Shown here piece after piece: positions 8,746-17,898 of a stretch of 64,000 bases of DNA. Location of the stretch: NCBI GenBank assembly GCA_963798795.1, contig CAWCUZ010000002.1, positions 1,313,181 to 1,377,180 of the forward strand, written 5' to 3'. Position 1 is the stretch's first letter, and each line of letters opens with the position of its first letter. The position numbers and the translations under genes were made by a program. The stretch is from CAWCUZ01 sp963798795 (GTDB lineage Bacteria; Acidobacteriota; Vicinamibacteria; Vicinamibacterales; SCN-69-37). The notes under the pieces are model-generated. The model made no database searches, was not told where the DNA came from, and saw only the letters and a list, made by a program, of their open reading frames with translations.

Positions 8746-10869
8746 ATGACCAAGCAGACGAATCGACGCCTCTCGACAATTCCGTTGGCCGTGGCGCTCG
8801 TGTGCCTGACGGGCGCCTTGCCGGTCGCGGCGCTGGGGCAGGGCCAGGGGCGCGGCGGCGGCCGGGGCGGCGCGCAGGGCGATGCGGGCGGCCGCGGCCA
8901 GCAGCGCGACCTCACGGCCCAGCAGACAATCGGAACGGGTGTCATTTCGGGCGACGTCGTCGCCGACGGATCGGGCACGCCGGTCCGCCACGCGCGGGTC
9001 CAGCTGAGCAGCGCGGAGCTGCGCGGCGGCCGTTCGGCGGTCACCGACGAGCAGGGCCACTTCGCGTTCTCGGCGCTGCCGGCGGGCCGCTATACGATGA
9101 CGGCGTCCAAGGCGAGCTACGTCGCCATCGCGTACGGCGCCAAGAAACCCGGCCGTCCGGGCACGCCCATCCAGCTGGCGGATGGACAGCACCTCGAGCG
9201 CGCGACGATCACGATGCCCCGGGGCGCGGTCGTCACGGGGCGGGTGATCGATGAGAACGGCGAACCGTCCCCCGGGACGCCGGTGCGGGTGATGCGCTTC
9301 GTCATGCGCACGGGTGAAAAGACGCTGCAGCAGGCCGGGCAGGATCAGACCGACGACCGCGGCATCTACCGGGTTTACGGGCTGCAGCCGGGCGACTATC
9401 TCGTCAGCGCGATGCCGCGGAACATGAACGTCGGCGATCTGCGGCAGACGATGGCGGCCGAGATCGACGCGCTGCTGGCGCAGGCGCAGGCGGCTGGGGT
9501 CGCCGGCGGCGGCCGAGGTCAGGGCGGGCGCGGCGGGGCCGGCGGAGCCGCCGGCGTCGGGGCGCTGCTCGGCGGCGGCGGACGCGGCCAGCAACTGCTC
9601 GACCGCGCGACGCAGCTCCAGCAACAGCTCGATCAGCAGCAGGACGAGCAGACGGTCGCGTACGCGCCGGTCTACTACCCGGGCACACCGACACCGGCGC
9701 AGGCCTCGTCGGTCACGCTGACGGCCGGCGAGGAACGGGGCGCGGTCGACTTCCAGCTTCAGCTCGTGCAGACCGCCAGGCTGCAGGGCAGCATCACCAG
9801 CCCCGATGGCGAACTGCCGGCGGGCACGCAGATCGTGCTGATGCCCGCGGGGCAGCAGGGCACGCCGCCGGTCCCCGGCGCCGGCACGAGCTCGGCCCGC
9901 GTCGATCGCACGGGCGCGTTCATCCTCAGCGGCGTCACGCCCGGCCAGTACACGCTGATGGCGCGCGCCGCGATACGGCAGGCCGTCGACCCGAACGCGC
10001 CGGCGCAACCAGGCCAGCGGGGCGGCCCGCCGTTCGGCGGCCGCGGGGGCCGGGGCGGTCCGATCGCGCAGATGCTCTGGGCTTCGCTCGACGTCACGGT
10101 GTCGGGCCAGGACCTGGCCGGGCTCGCGCTGACGCTCCAGCCGGGCATGACGGTCAGCGGCCGCATCGCCTTCGATGCGTCCGCCAGCGCGCCGCCGAGC
10201 GATCTGTCACGCGCGCGGGTGAACCTGGTACCGCAGGGCGAGCAGATGTTCGACACCGGGAGCGTACCGCCGGCCCAGGTCGACGCGAGCGGCCACTTCA
10301 AGATCGTCGGGGTGCTGCCGGGCCGGTACACGTTCCGTGCGAACGTGCCGCCGGACAACAGCACGCAGGGCGGCCGGGGCGGACGCGGCGGCGGGCGCGG
10401 CGGGTTCGGCGGAGCGGCCGGCGGGAGCAGCCTGAAGAGCGCCGAGGTCGGCGGCTTCGACACGCTGGACTTTCCGTTCGAGGTGCATCCCAACGAGGAC
10501 GTCGGCGGCGCGGTGCTGACCTTCGGCGATCAGACGCAGGAGCTTTCGGGCACGCTGCAGGACGCTACGGGGCAGCCGACGTCCGACTTCACGATCATCG
10601 TGTTTCCGAGCGACAAGCGGTACTGGCTGCCGCAGGCGCGACGGATCCAGTCGGCGCGGCCGGCGACCGACGGGCGGTTCAGCTTCCGGAACCTGCCGCC
10701 GGGCGACTACCGGATGACGGCGGTGACCGACGTCGAACCCGGCGAGTGGTACGACCCGTCGTTCCTCTCGCAACTGACGGCGGCGTCGATTCCGTTCACG
10801 CTGAACCCCGGGGAGCAGAAGATGCAGGACGTGAAGGTCGCGCGGCAGCCGCCCGGCGTCCCCTTCTGA
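8746..10869 (+). CDS. Carboxypeptidase regulatory-like domain protein (3 of 3), Gly/Arg-rich
   Basis: A 707-residue exported protein with a signal peptide (residues about 1-30). It has at least five carboxypeptidase-regulatory-like modules (ISGDVVADGSGTPVRHARV/EQGHFAFSALPAGRYTM; VTGRVIDENGEPSPGTPV/DRGIYRVYGLQPGDYLV; DGRFSFRNLPPGDYRM near the end). Between modules are Gly/Arg-rich linkers (GGGRGQGGRGGAGG and similar) and a Gln-rich helix (LQQQLDQQQDEQ). RGG-type linkers are common in this lineage's exported proteins. Its 3' end overlaps the convergent lipoprotein gene by 74 bases. Confidence 0.8.
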   Translation: MTKQTNRRLSTIPLAVALVCLTGALPVAALGQGQGRGGGRGGAQGDAGGRGQQRDLTAQQTIGTGVISGDVVADGSGTPVRHARVQLSSAELRGGRSAVTDEQGHFAFSALPAGRYTMTASKASYVAIAYGAKKPGRPGTPIQLADGQHLERATITMPRGAVVTGRVIDENGEPSPGTPVRVMRFVMRTGEKTLQQAGQDQTDDRGIYRVYGLQPGDYLVSAMPRNMNVGDLRQTMAAEIDALLAQAQAAGVAGGGRGQGGRGGAGGAAGVGALLGGGGRGQQLLDRATQLQQQLDQQQDEQTVAYAPVYYPGTPTPAQASSVTLTAGEERGAVDFQLQLVQTARLQGSITSPDGELPAGTQIVLMPAGQQGTPPVPGAGTSSARVDRTGAFILSGVTPGQYTLMARAAIRQAVDPNAPAQPGQRGGPPFGGRGGRGGPIAQMLWASLDVTVSGQDLAGLALTLQPGMTVSGRIAFDASASAPPSDLSRARVNLVPQGEQMFDTGSVPPAQVDASGHFKIVGVLPGRYTFRANVPPDNSTQGGRGGRGGGRGGFGGAAGGSSLKSAEVGGFDTLDFPFEVHPNEDVGGAVLTFGDQTQELSGTLQDATGQPTSDFTIIVFPSDKRYWLPQARRIQSARPATDGRFSFRNLPPGDYRMTAVTDVEPGEWYDPSFLSQLTAASIPFTLNPGEQKMQDVKVARQPPGVPF

Positions 10870-11590
10870 CCGTCCACCAGATCGCGCCGCCGAGCGCGGC
10901 CAGGGCCGCCACGAAGGCCCCGGCGAACAGCCACAGGGTCTGATACAGGATCGAGCGCGGCTCCATGCGCACCTCCATGTCGATCGGCACGCCCGCGCGC
11001 CGGTGACGGAGGTACTGCGCCCACGTCAGAATATTGCCCCTCTGCAGATCGCCGTTGGTGCCGTCGAGCCGCTTGACGTTGTGGTACGTCACGCGGCTCG
11101 GCAGGTGGAGCTTGAACGCGACGAGCTCCGCGCCGGTCCAGTTCACCGTGCCGGGGTCGCCGGCCGCCGCCGCGCCCACGGTCTGCCGATAGTGCAGCTC
11201 CTGGTCCGTTCGCTCGAACAGATAGGTGGACCAGTCGAGCGGCTTGCACGCGGCCAGCGTCCGCACATCGTCCGTCTCGATGCGGATCTGGATGAACCGC
11301 CGGCCGTCGCGGCGCCAGGGCTGTCCCACGCTGACATCACGGCAGCCGAGCGCTTCGAACAACCGCCGCGTCTGGTCCCGATCGATCGGCGCGCTGGGCG
11401 ACGGATCGAACGGCAGGCCGCGCAGGGCGACGAACGCGGCAATGGACGAATCGACGATGACGGTGGCCGACCCGTCGACGTTCAGGTAGACCTGTTCCTC
11501 GTATTCGTATTTCGGACCCATCGGGTTGTGGCAGCCGCTCGAGGCTGCCATCAGCATTGCCGCCGCGAGTCCGGCCGTCCAGCCGCGCAT
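10796..11590 (-). CDS. Conserved lipoprotein with C-terminal membrane helix
   Basis: A 264-residue protein. From the ATG at 11590 it begins with a short signal peptide ending in a lipobox-like ASSGC; an in-frame ATG at 11608 is a less likely start. The body has a beta-rich segment (YEYEEQVYLNVDGSATVIVDSSIAAFVALRGLPFD) and a later EVRMEPRSIL strand. A C-terminal hydrophobic helix (LWLFAGAFVAALAALGGAIWW) is followed by a basic Ala/Arg tail. I do not recognise a named family. It is divergent from polA (27 bases apart) and overlaps tail-to-tail with the previous gene. Confidence 0.65.
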   Translation of the reverse strand: MRGWTAGLAAAMLMAASSGCHNPMGPKYEYEEQVYLNVDGSATVIVDSSIAAFVALRGLPFDPSPSAPIDRDQTRRLFEALGCRDVSVGQPWRRDGRRFIQIRIETDDVRTLAACKPLDWSTYLFERTDQELHYRQTVGAAAAGDPGTVNWTGAELVAFKLHLPSRVTYHNVKRLDGTNGDLQRGNILTWAQYLRHRRAGVPIDMEVRMEPRSILYQTLWLFAGAFVAALAALGGAIWWTVRRGRRAAAARPSRPASSAPRGSA

Positions 11591-11616
11591 CAGTCGAATG
11601 ATATACATTTCGAACG

Positions 11617-14301
11617 ATGCCCCGGCTCTTCCTGATCGACGGCAGCTCGCAGATGTACCGCGCGTACCACGCCATCCGCGGGCTCACCGGACCGGACGGG
11701 CGATCGACCAACGCCGTCTACGGCTTCACGACCATGCTGCGCAAGCTGATCGCGGAGCAGAAGCCGGAGTTCATCGCGGCGTCCTTCGACCTGGCCGGTC
11801 CGACGTTCCGCGACGAGCTGGCGGCGGACTACAAGGCGAACCGCGCCCCGATGCCGCCCGACCTGGCCGAGCAGATTCCGCTCGTGCGCGAGGCGTGCGA
11901 AGCGCTCGGGGTGCCGATCCTCACGTCGGATCGCTTCGAGGCCGACGACGTGATCGGGACGCTGGCCCTGCAGGCGCGCGCGGCCGGATTCGAGGCGGCC
12001 ATCGTCACGGGCGACAAGGATTTTTTCCAGCTCGTCGACGGCGGCATCCGCGTCTTCAACCCCCGGGACGAGGGGACGTGGTACGACGCGGCGGGGGTGG
12101 CCGAGAAGTTCGGCGTCCGGCCCGACCAGGTCGTGGACGTGCTGGCCCTGATGGGCGACACGATCGACAACATCAAGGGCGTGCCGGGCATCGGCGAGAA
12201 AGGCGCGCGCGAGCTGATTTCGACGCACGGGTCCCTCGACGCCCTGCTGGCCGCCGCGGCGTCGGTGCCGCAGAAGCGATACCGCGAAGCGCTCCTCGCG
12301 CACGCCGGGTCGGCGCGCGCCAGCCGCGAGCTGGCCCGCATCCGGACGGACGTGCCGGTCACGTTCGATCCGGACGCGCTCCGCTATCGGGGCCCCTCGC
12401 GCGAGCGGTGCTTCGCGTTGTTCTCGTCGCTGGGGTTCCGGACGCTGGTCGCCGACTACGCGCCGACGGCGGAAACGGCGAACCGCGACTACGGCGTGGT
12501 CACGTCGCTCGAGGACGTCGACGCGATCGCGCAGGAGGCGTGCGCCGCCGGACGGCTGGCGATCGCGCCCCTCGCGATTGGCACGTCCGGGGTGAACGCC
12601 GAGGTGGTGGGCTGGTCGCTCTCGACCGTGGCCGGCCGTGCGCGCTACGTCCCGCTGGCGCACGCCGGGCTCACCGGAGTCGCCAACCTTCCCGCCGCCG
12701 ACGTCCTGATGCGGCTGAAGAGGGCGCTCGAGTCGGACTCGGTGGCCAAGGTCGGTCACGACCTGAAGTTCGCGAGCATGGTCCTGGCCCGCGCGGGGGT
12801 GACTCTGGCGGGCGTCGACATGGACACGATGGTGGCGAGCTACCTGGTCGACGCGACCCGGTCGAGCCACGACCTGCAGGCGCTGGCGCTCGAGCGCGCC
12901 GGCTACAAAGCGATCGCGCGGGACGACATCACCGGCCGCGGCGCCAGGGCGCTCTCGCTCGAGCAGGTGCCGCCCGAGTCGGTCGCGGCATATGCCGGCG
13001 AGCAGGCGGATCTGCCCCTCTCGCTGGCGCCGGGATTGATGGACGAGCTGCGGAGCCAGGGGCTCGAGCGGGTCTACTGCGACCTCGAGCGGCCGCTGAT
13101 TCCGGTGCTCGCCGGAATCGAACGCGCGGGCGTCAAGGTCGACACGGCCGCGCTGGCCGCGCTCGGTCGCGGCATGCAGGCGCAGCTCGACGGGCTGGGC
13201 CGCGAGATCTACGCGCTGGCCGGCGGCGAATTCAACATCAACTCGCCGAAGCAGCTCCGCGAGGTGCTGTTCGAGCGGCTGAGCCTGCAGCCCACGAAGA
13301 AGACGAAGACGCGCGCGGTCTCCACGGCCATGGAGGTGCTCGAGGAGCTGGCGCTGGTGCACGACCTGCCGCGGCTCGTGCTCAGGTGGCGGAGCGTCCA
13401 GAAGCTGAAGGGCACCTACGTCGACGCGCTGCCGGGGCTGGTCAACCCGGTGACCGGCCGCGTGCACACCACGTTCAATCAGGCCGTCGCGGCCACGGGC
13501 CGGCTGAGCAGCTCGGATCCCAACCTGCAGAACATTCCCATCCGAACCGCCGCCGGCCGCGAGATCCGCGCCGCCTTCGTGGCCGAGCCGGGCCACGTGC
13601 TGATCTCGGCGGACTACTCGCAGATCGAGCTGCGCGTGCTCGCGCATCTGTCAGGGGACGCGGCCCTCGCGGAAGCGTTTCGCGACGGCGTCGACATCCA
13701 CGACCTCACGGCCGGGCGGGTGTTCGGCGCCGCGAGCGGCCTCGACGCGCACGAGCTGCGGCGCCGCGCCAAGATCGTCAACTATGCGCTGCTGTACGGG
13801 AAGACCGCGTTCACGCTCGCGAAAGACATCGGCGTGCCGCAGCAGGCGGCGCAGGACTTCATCGACGCGTACTTCGCAGGCTTTCCCTCCGTGCGGGGAT
13901 TCATCGACCGCACGCTCGACGAGGCGCGCCGGACGGGCGTGGTGCGCACGCTCACCGGACGCCGGCGTCTGGTGCCGGAGCTCACGAGCAAGAACGGCCA
14001 GGTGCGCATGGCGGCGGAGCGCGAAGCCGTCAACATGCCGATCCAGGGCACCGCGGCCGACATCCTCAAGAAGGCGATGATCGACGTGCACGCCGCCCTG
14101 GAGCAGGGTCGCAGCGGATCGGGCCCGGGCACCCGGATGATCCTCACCGTGCACGACGAGCTGCTGTTCGAAGCGCCCGAACCGGACGCCGAGGCCGTCG
14201 CCGCCGAGGTGCGCGGCCTGATGGAACAGGCGTTCCCGCTGAGCGTGCCGCTCGTCGTGGACGTGGGGATCGGGCGCAGCTGGAACGACGCCAAGCCCTA
14301 G
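11617..14301 (+). CDS. polA: DNA polymerase I, proofreading residues replaced
   Basis: 894 residues with the three-part Pol I plan. The 5'-3' exonuclease (about 1-290) has EADDVIGTLA, GDKDFFQL and the GVPGIG helix-hairpin-helix. In the 3'-5' exonuclease-like domain (about 294-480) the catalytic acids appear lost: by my alignment to E. coli Asp355/Glu357/Asp424, residues Ala317, Leu319 and Ala386 stand there, while the last Asp (EQAD) remains. The polymerase domain keeps motif A (SADYSQIELR, near 665), motif B (Arg715, Lys719, Tyr723, Tyr727) and motif C (His846-Asp847-Glu848). Tyr723 replaces the usual Phe (E. coli Phe762). It acts in Okazaki-fragment maturation and repair. The ATG at 11617 fits the MPRLFLIDGSS start. 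Confidence 0.95.
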   Translation: MPRLFLIDGSSQMYRAYHAIRGLTGPDGRSTNAVYGFTTMLRKLIAEQKPEFIAASFDLAGPTFRDELAADYKANRAPMPPDLAEQIPLVREACEALGVPILTSDRFEADDVIGTLALQARAAGFEAAIVTGDKDFFQLVDGGIRVFNPRDEGTWYDAAGVAEKFGVRPDQVVDVLALMGDTIDNIKGVPGIGEKGARELISTHGSLDALLAAAASVPQKRYREALLAHAGSARASRELARIRTDVPVTFDPDALRYRGPSRERCFALFSSLGFRTLVADYAPTAETANRDYGVVTSLEDVDAIAQEACAAGRLAIAPLAIGTSGVNAEVVGWSLSTVAGRARYVPLAHAGLTGVANLPAADVLMRLKRALESDSVAKVGHDLKFASMVLARAGVTLAGVDMDTMVASYLVDATRSSHDLQALALERAGYKAIARDDITGRGARALSLEQVPPESVAAYAGEQADLPLSLAPGLMDELRSQGLERVYCDLERPLIPVLAGIERAGVKVDTAALAALGRGMQAQLDGLGREIYALAGGEFNINSPKQLREVLFERLSLQPTKKTKTRAVSTAMEVLEELALVHDLPRLVLRWRSVQKLKGTYVDALPGLVNPVTGRVHTTFNQAVAATGRLSSSDPNLQNIPIRTAAGREIRAAFVAEPGHVLISADYSQIELRVLAHLSGDAALAEAFRDGVDIHDLTAGRVFGAASGLDAHELRRRAKIVNYALLYGKTAFTLAKDIGVPQQAAQDFIDAYFAGFPSVRGFIDRTLDEARRTGVVRTLTGRRRLVPELTSKNGQVRMAAEREAVNMPIQGTAADILKKAMIDVHAALEQGRSGSGPGTRMILTVHDELLFEAPEPDAEAVAAEVRGLMEQAFPLSVPLVVDVGIGRSWNDAKP

Positions 14302-14381
14302 TCGGCGACGGCCTCGAGTCGCCAGCCGGCAGCCGACGGACGGCCAGAGGCCGCTGGCGAAGTGATCTCGGGCCGGTCCCC

Positions 14382-14387
14382 TATAAT
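14382..14387 (+). promoter_or_regulatory. TATAAT hexamer just before the pcnB GTG
   Basis: A perfect -10 hexamer ends 8 bases before the GTG at 14396. A transcript started 6-8 bases downstream would be nearly or fully leaderless. No convincing -35 is visible at the proper distance, and no Shine-Dalgarno precedes the GTG. This is inference from sequence only. Confidence 0.35.
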
Positions 14388-14395
14388 CAGAGTTC

Positions 14396-15718
14396 GTGCC
14401 CGAGCCAGTCATCGTTCCGCGGGCGGATCACGCCATCTCCCGCCGGAACATCGACCCGGACGCGCTCCGCGTCCTCTACCGGCTGCAGCAGCATCAGCAC
14501 GTGGCATATCTGGTCGGCGGGAGCGTGCGGGACCTGCTGCTGGGACGCCAGCCGAAGGACTTCGACATCGGCACGGACGCGCATCCGTACCAGATCAAGC
14601 GCCTGTTCCGGAACTGCTGGATCATCGGACGCCGGTTCCGGCTGGCGCACGTCAAGTTCGGCCAGAAGACCATCGAGGTCGCGACGTTCCGGCGCGTGCT
14701 GCCGGAGCCGACGCCCGAGGCCGGCGACGAGCCGGCGGTGGTCGCGGCCGCGGTCCCGCCGGGCGCCGAGGCGGCGATCATCCACCGCGACAACACGTTC
14801 GGCACGCCCGAGGAGGACGCGTTCCGGCGCGATTTCACGATCAACGGTCTCTTCTACGACATCGCCAGTTTTTCGGTGATCGACTACGTCGGCGGCCTTG
14901 GCGATCTCGAGGCGCGCGTCGTCCGGTCGATTGGCGATCCGAAGATCCGGTTCGTCGAGGATCCGGTGCGGATGCTGCGGGCGGCCGTGCTCGCGGCACG
15001 GCTCGGGTTCGACATGGACGAGCCGGTGCTCGAAGCGATTGCCGAGCACCGGCACCTCATCCTGAAGGCGTCACCGGCGCGGCTGATGGAGGAGTACTAC
15101 AAGATCCTCCGATCCGGCGCCGCCGAGGCGAGCTTCCGTGCGCTGGACCGCGTCCGGCTCCTCGAACTCGTCACGCCGGAACTGCGCGGCGCGCCAGAGC
15201 CGGTATGGGATTCGCTCGGCCGCCTCGACCAGTACCGCCGGCAGTTCCCGGCGGCGCCGCCGGAATTGACGAACCCCATCCTGCTCGGATCGCTGCTCCT
15301 CCCGCTGGGGACGCTGCAGCGGCAGCCCGCCGCGCCGGGCGCGCGCGGCGACCGCGTGAGCTTTGGCATGCTGCCCGCGGCGCGTCGGGATCTCGAGCGC
15401 ATCCGCCAGTTGACGATGCTGCTGCCGCGCCTGAGCGATTCGGACCTTCCGCCCCGAGTCGTCCGCAGCCTGCCGCACCGCCCCGCGTTCGCGGACGCGC
15501 TCGTGTGGCTCGAGATCTTCGGCGACGCCCCGGAGCTGATCGCGCACTGGAAGCAGGTGCATCACGCTCATCCGAGTCCGGCGCGCGTCCCGCATCACGG
15601 CCGCGCACAGCCGGCAGCCGAAGGGACTGATGAGCCGGAGGCCGCGCGGGGGCGCCGCCGGCGGCGACGCCGGCGGCGCCGCCGCGGCGGCCGAAGACGG
15701 CCGGAACCCACCGAATAG
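14396..15718 (+). CDS. pcnB: Poly(A) polymerase / tRNA nucleotidyltransferase-like protein (PcnB type)
   Basis: 440 residues, close to PcnB length. The nucleotidyltransferase head has the helix-turn GGSVRDLLLG, the catalytic DFDIGT and the RRDFTINGLFYD motif. The RNA-binding region (RFVEDPVRMLRAAVLAARLGF, ILKASPARLMEEYYKIL) is the PcnB-type signature. The long C-terminus ends in an almost pure Arg run (about 11 Arg, then GGRRRPEPTE), also typical of PcnB, where basic tails bind RNA. It adds 3' tails to RNA, marking it for decay; a CCA-adding role cannot be ruled out. The GTG at 14396 is chosen because the homology starts soon after. It is 94 bases downstream of polA. Confidence 0.85.
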   Translation: MPEPVIVPRADHAISRRNIDPDALRVLYRLQQHQHVAYLVGGSVRDLLLGRQPKDFDIGTDAHPYQIKRLFRNCWIIGRRFRLAHVKFGQKTIEVATFRRVLPEPTPEAGDEPAVVAAAVPPGAEAAIIHRDNTFGTPEEDAFRRDFTINGLFYDIASFSVIDYVGGLGDLEARVVRSIGDPKIRFVEDPVRMLRAAVLAARLGFDMDEPVLEAIAEHRHLILKASPARLMEEYYKILRSGAAEASFRALDRVRLLELVTPELRGAPEPVWDSLGRLDQYRRQFPAAPPELTNPILLGSLLLPLGTLQRQPAAPGARGDRVSFGMLPAARRDLERIRQLTMLLPRLSDSDLPPRVVRSLPHRPAFADALVWLEIFGDAPELIAHWKQVHHAHPSPARVPHHGRAQPAAEGTDEPEAARGRRRRRRRRRRRGGRRRPEPTE

Positions 15719-15731
15719 GGCTTGGGCGGCT

Positions 15732-17894
15732 CTACCGCTCCCACCGCAGCATGAACCGGACGCCGCGCGGCGGGGCCAGGGTGACGAGCGGGGTCCGGCC
15801 GACCTCGACGCGCGCGTTCGTCGCGTTCTCGACGTCGAGCGCCCATTCGAACGTCCACAACCGGCCGGTGACCCGCACGTCGACGCTCGACGCCGAGGCC
15901 AGCTCGTACTCATTGCGGTCGTCGTCGAACTGCGACGAGCTGGCGCGCCACACGGCGGCCGCCGAGAGGCCATACGGCAGACGGACGTCGGCGTCGAGGA
16001 CGAAGGTCGCGCGCGGGATCTGGGGCAGCCGGTTGCCCTCGAGCGCCGGTTCCTCGGAACCGGCGAACCGCGCGCGCACGACGGTGGCCGAGGCGCGGAG
16101 CCGCACGCGGGCGTCGGGCCGGGCTTCGCCGTCCAGCTCCAGCCCGCGGCTGCGGGTCTCGCCGGCATTGCGGCGCTCGCGGACCGTTCCCGTGAAGTCC
16201 AGCGACGGAATGGTGACGTTCGCAATGGCGTCGTGCACCACCGTCGAAAAGCCGGCGACCGCCAGGTTCCAGCGGGAGCCTTCGAGCGCGAGCATGGCGT
16301 CAGCCGAGATGGCCCGTTCCGGCTTCAGGTCCGCGTTGGGCAGCGTCAGGATGCTCCCGACCTGGAATCCCCGCACGAGCTCGTTCAGCGTGGGCCAGCG
16401 GTGGCTCGTGGCGACCGACCCTCGAATGGAGACGCGCGACGCCGGGGTCCAGGCCACGCCGACGTGGCCGACCGCCGCGCGATCGCGAGCCGCGCCGGCG
16501 GCCGGCGCGGCCCGCCACTCGCGCCGCACGCCCGCGGTCATCGTGAGCGTGGACGCCGGCGTCAGGCCGGCATGCGCCGCCACGGCTTCGGTGTCGTCGC
16601 GCAGCGCCAGCGATTCGGTGCCGGTGGATCGCGTGTTGTCGAAATCGGCACGCGCCCGTGTCACACCGCCGCGCACGAGGAGATAGGCGCGGGAGAAGCT
16701 GCGGCTGGCCTCGACGACGCCGCGCGTCGTCTCGGTCTGAATCCTCTGCGTGGACGTCAGGAACTCGGTGGCCCGGTTCCCCGGAACAGCGCTGAACGTC
16801 TGATCGAAGCGATTCGGCGCGAACGACACGCGCGCCGCCAGGGTGCTGTGCGAACCCACCGCATCGAACGAGACCACGCCCGTGCCGCCGCGCATCCGGT
16901 TGCGCTGCAGGACGGTCCCGTTGCCGCGCTCGTCGCGGCCTCCCCATCCGCTGATACTGAGGTGACGGCTGCCTGCCGTCTGATCCATCCGGGCGAACGC
17001 GCTGATCCAGTCCGCGTCAGTCGCGCGATCCACCAGGCCGCGCGACTCGGGCGCCACCGGAATCGCGCCGTCCGTCGTGAACCAGCTCGCGGCGCCGAAC
17101 GCAAAGACCTGCCCGATCCGGCGGCTCCCCGCGGCGTCGACGCTCCCGGTGCCGCGGGATCCAGCCGACACGACCGCCGCCGCCGCGGGTGCGCCGGGCC
17201 CGGGCGGGACGATGTGAATGACACCGCCGAGCGCATCGGAGCCGAACGCGTCACCCTCCGCTCCGCGATCGACATCGATGCGCTGAACGGCGAGCGGCGG
17301 AATGCGCGTCCAGGTCACCCAGCCGCCAAAGCCATCGTCGACCGGCACGCCGTCGAAGAGCACGAGTCCGCGGCTGGCCCCCGACGCCGACAGCCCGCGC
17401 AGCGTCACCCCGTGCGTGGTGGGATTCGCGGACCGGGCGCTCGATCGACGGAACAGCGAAAAGCCGGACACGACGCGGAGCGCCTCGTCGGTCGTGACCG
17501 CTGGCAGAGCCTGCAGGTCCTCGTGCGAGAGCACGGTCGCGCCCGAGGCGGGGTCGCGCCAGATCGACGACCGATCGGCGGTGACGACGACTGAATCGGC
17601 AACGCTGGCGGGAGCCAGCGTGAGATCGACCGGGGATGACGCCACGACGCGCCGGACCGGACTGAACCCGGCGGCCCGCACGTCGACGACGGCCGGGAGC
17701 ACGGCGTCGGGAAAGGCAAATCCGCCCAGGGCGTCGGTGGCGGTCGTGAGCGATCGACGGCCCGGCTCGAGCGTCACGACCGCGCCGGCGATGGGCGCGC
17801 CAGTCAGGTCGTGGACGGAGCCGGTCAGCGACACCGGGGCCGGCAGCCAGGCGATCGACGCCGCCGCGACGAGCCCTCGGAGGAGCGGGGTCAT
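15732..17894 (-). CDS. TonB-dependent outer-membrane receptor (BtuB-like)
   Basis: 720 residues. A signal peptide is followed by a carboxypeptidase-regulatory-like module (VSLTGSVHDLTGAPIAGAVVTL, ALGGFAFPDAV). A plug domain comes next (ATVLSHEDLQALPAVTTDEALRVVSGFS, THGVTLRGLSASGASRGLVLFDGVPVDDGFGG, VQRIDVDRGAEGDAFGSDALGGVIHIV), then a long barrel with a typical ADLKPERAISADAM segment. It ends RFMLRWER rather than in the canonical terminal Phe. Such receptors import vitamin B12, siderophores or glycans; the substrate is not evident. It lies 4 bases after serC in the same direction, so it may be the last gene of that operon. Confidence 0.88.
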   Translation of the reverse strand: MTPLLRGLVAAASIAWLPAPVSLTGSVHDLTGAPIAGAVVTLEPGRRSLTTATDALGGFAFPDAVLPAVVDVRAAGFSPVRRVVASSPVDLTLAPASVADSVVVTADRSSIWRDPASGATVLSHEDLQALPAVTTDEALRVVSGFSLFRRSSARSANPTTHGVTLRGLSASGASRGLVLFDGVPVDDGFGGWVTWTRIPPLAVQRIDVDRGAEGDAFGSDALGGVIHIVPPGPGAPAAAAVVSAGSRGTGSVDAAGSRRIGQVFAFGAASWFTTDGAIPVAPESRGLVDRATDADWISAFARMDQTAGSRHLSISGWGGRDERGNGTVLQRNRMRGGTGVVSFDAVGSHSTLAARVSFAPNRFDQTFSAVPGNRATEFLTSTQRIQTETTRGVVEASRSFSRAYLLVRGGVTRARADFDNTRSTGTESLALRDDTEAVAAHAGLTPASTLTMTAGVRREWRAAPAAGAARDRAAVGHVGVAWTPASRVSIRGSVATSHRWPTLNELVRGFQVGSILTLPNADLKPERAISADAMLALEGSRWNLAVAGFSTVVHDAIANVTIPSLDFTGTVRERRNAGETRSRGLELDGEARPDARVRLRASATVVRARFAGSEEPALEGNRLPQIPRATFVLDADVRLPYGLSAAAVWRASSSQFDDDRNEYELASASSVDVRVTGRLWTFEWALDVENATNARVEVGRTPLVTLAPPRGVRFMLRWER

Positions 17895-17898
17895 CGGC

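Noticed and set aside
11526..14879. Very long + strand ORF (1117 codons) overlapping polA in another frame
   Set aside because: Arg/Gly/Ala-rich translation with no domain; a shadow of polA caused by high GC.
15630..17594. 654-codon + strand ORF over the TonB receptor gene
   Set aside because: Shadow frame; the minus strand encodes plug and barrel motifs.
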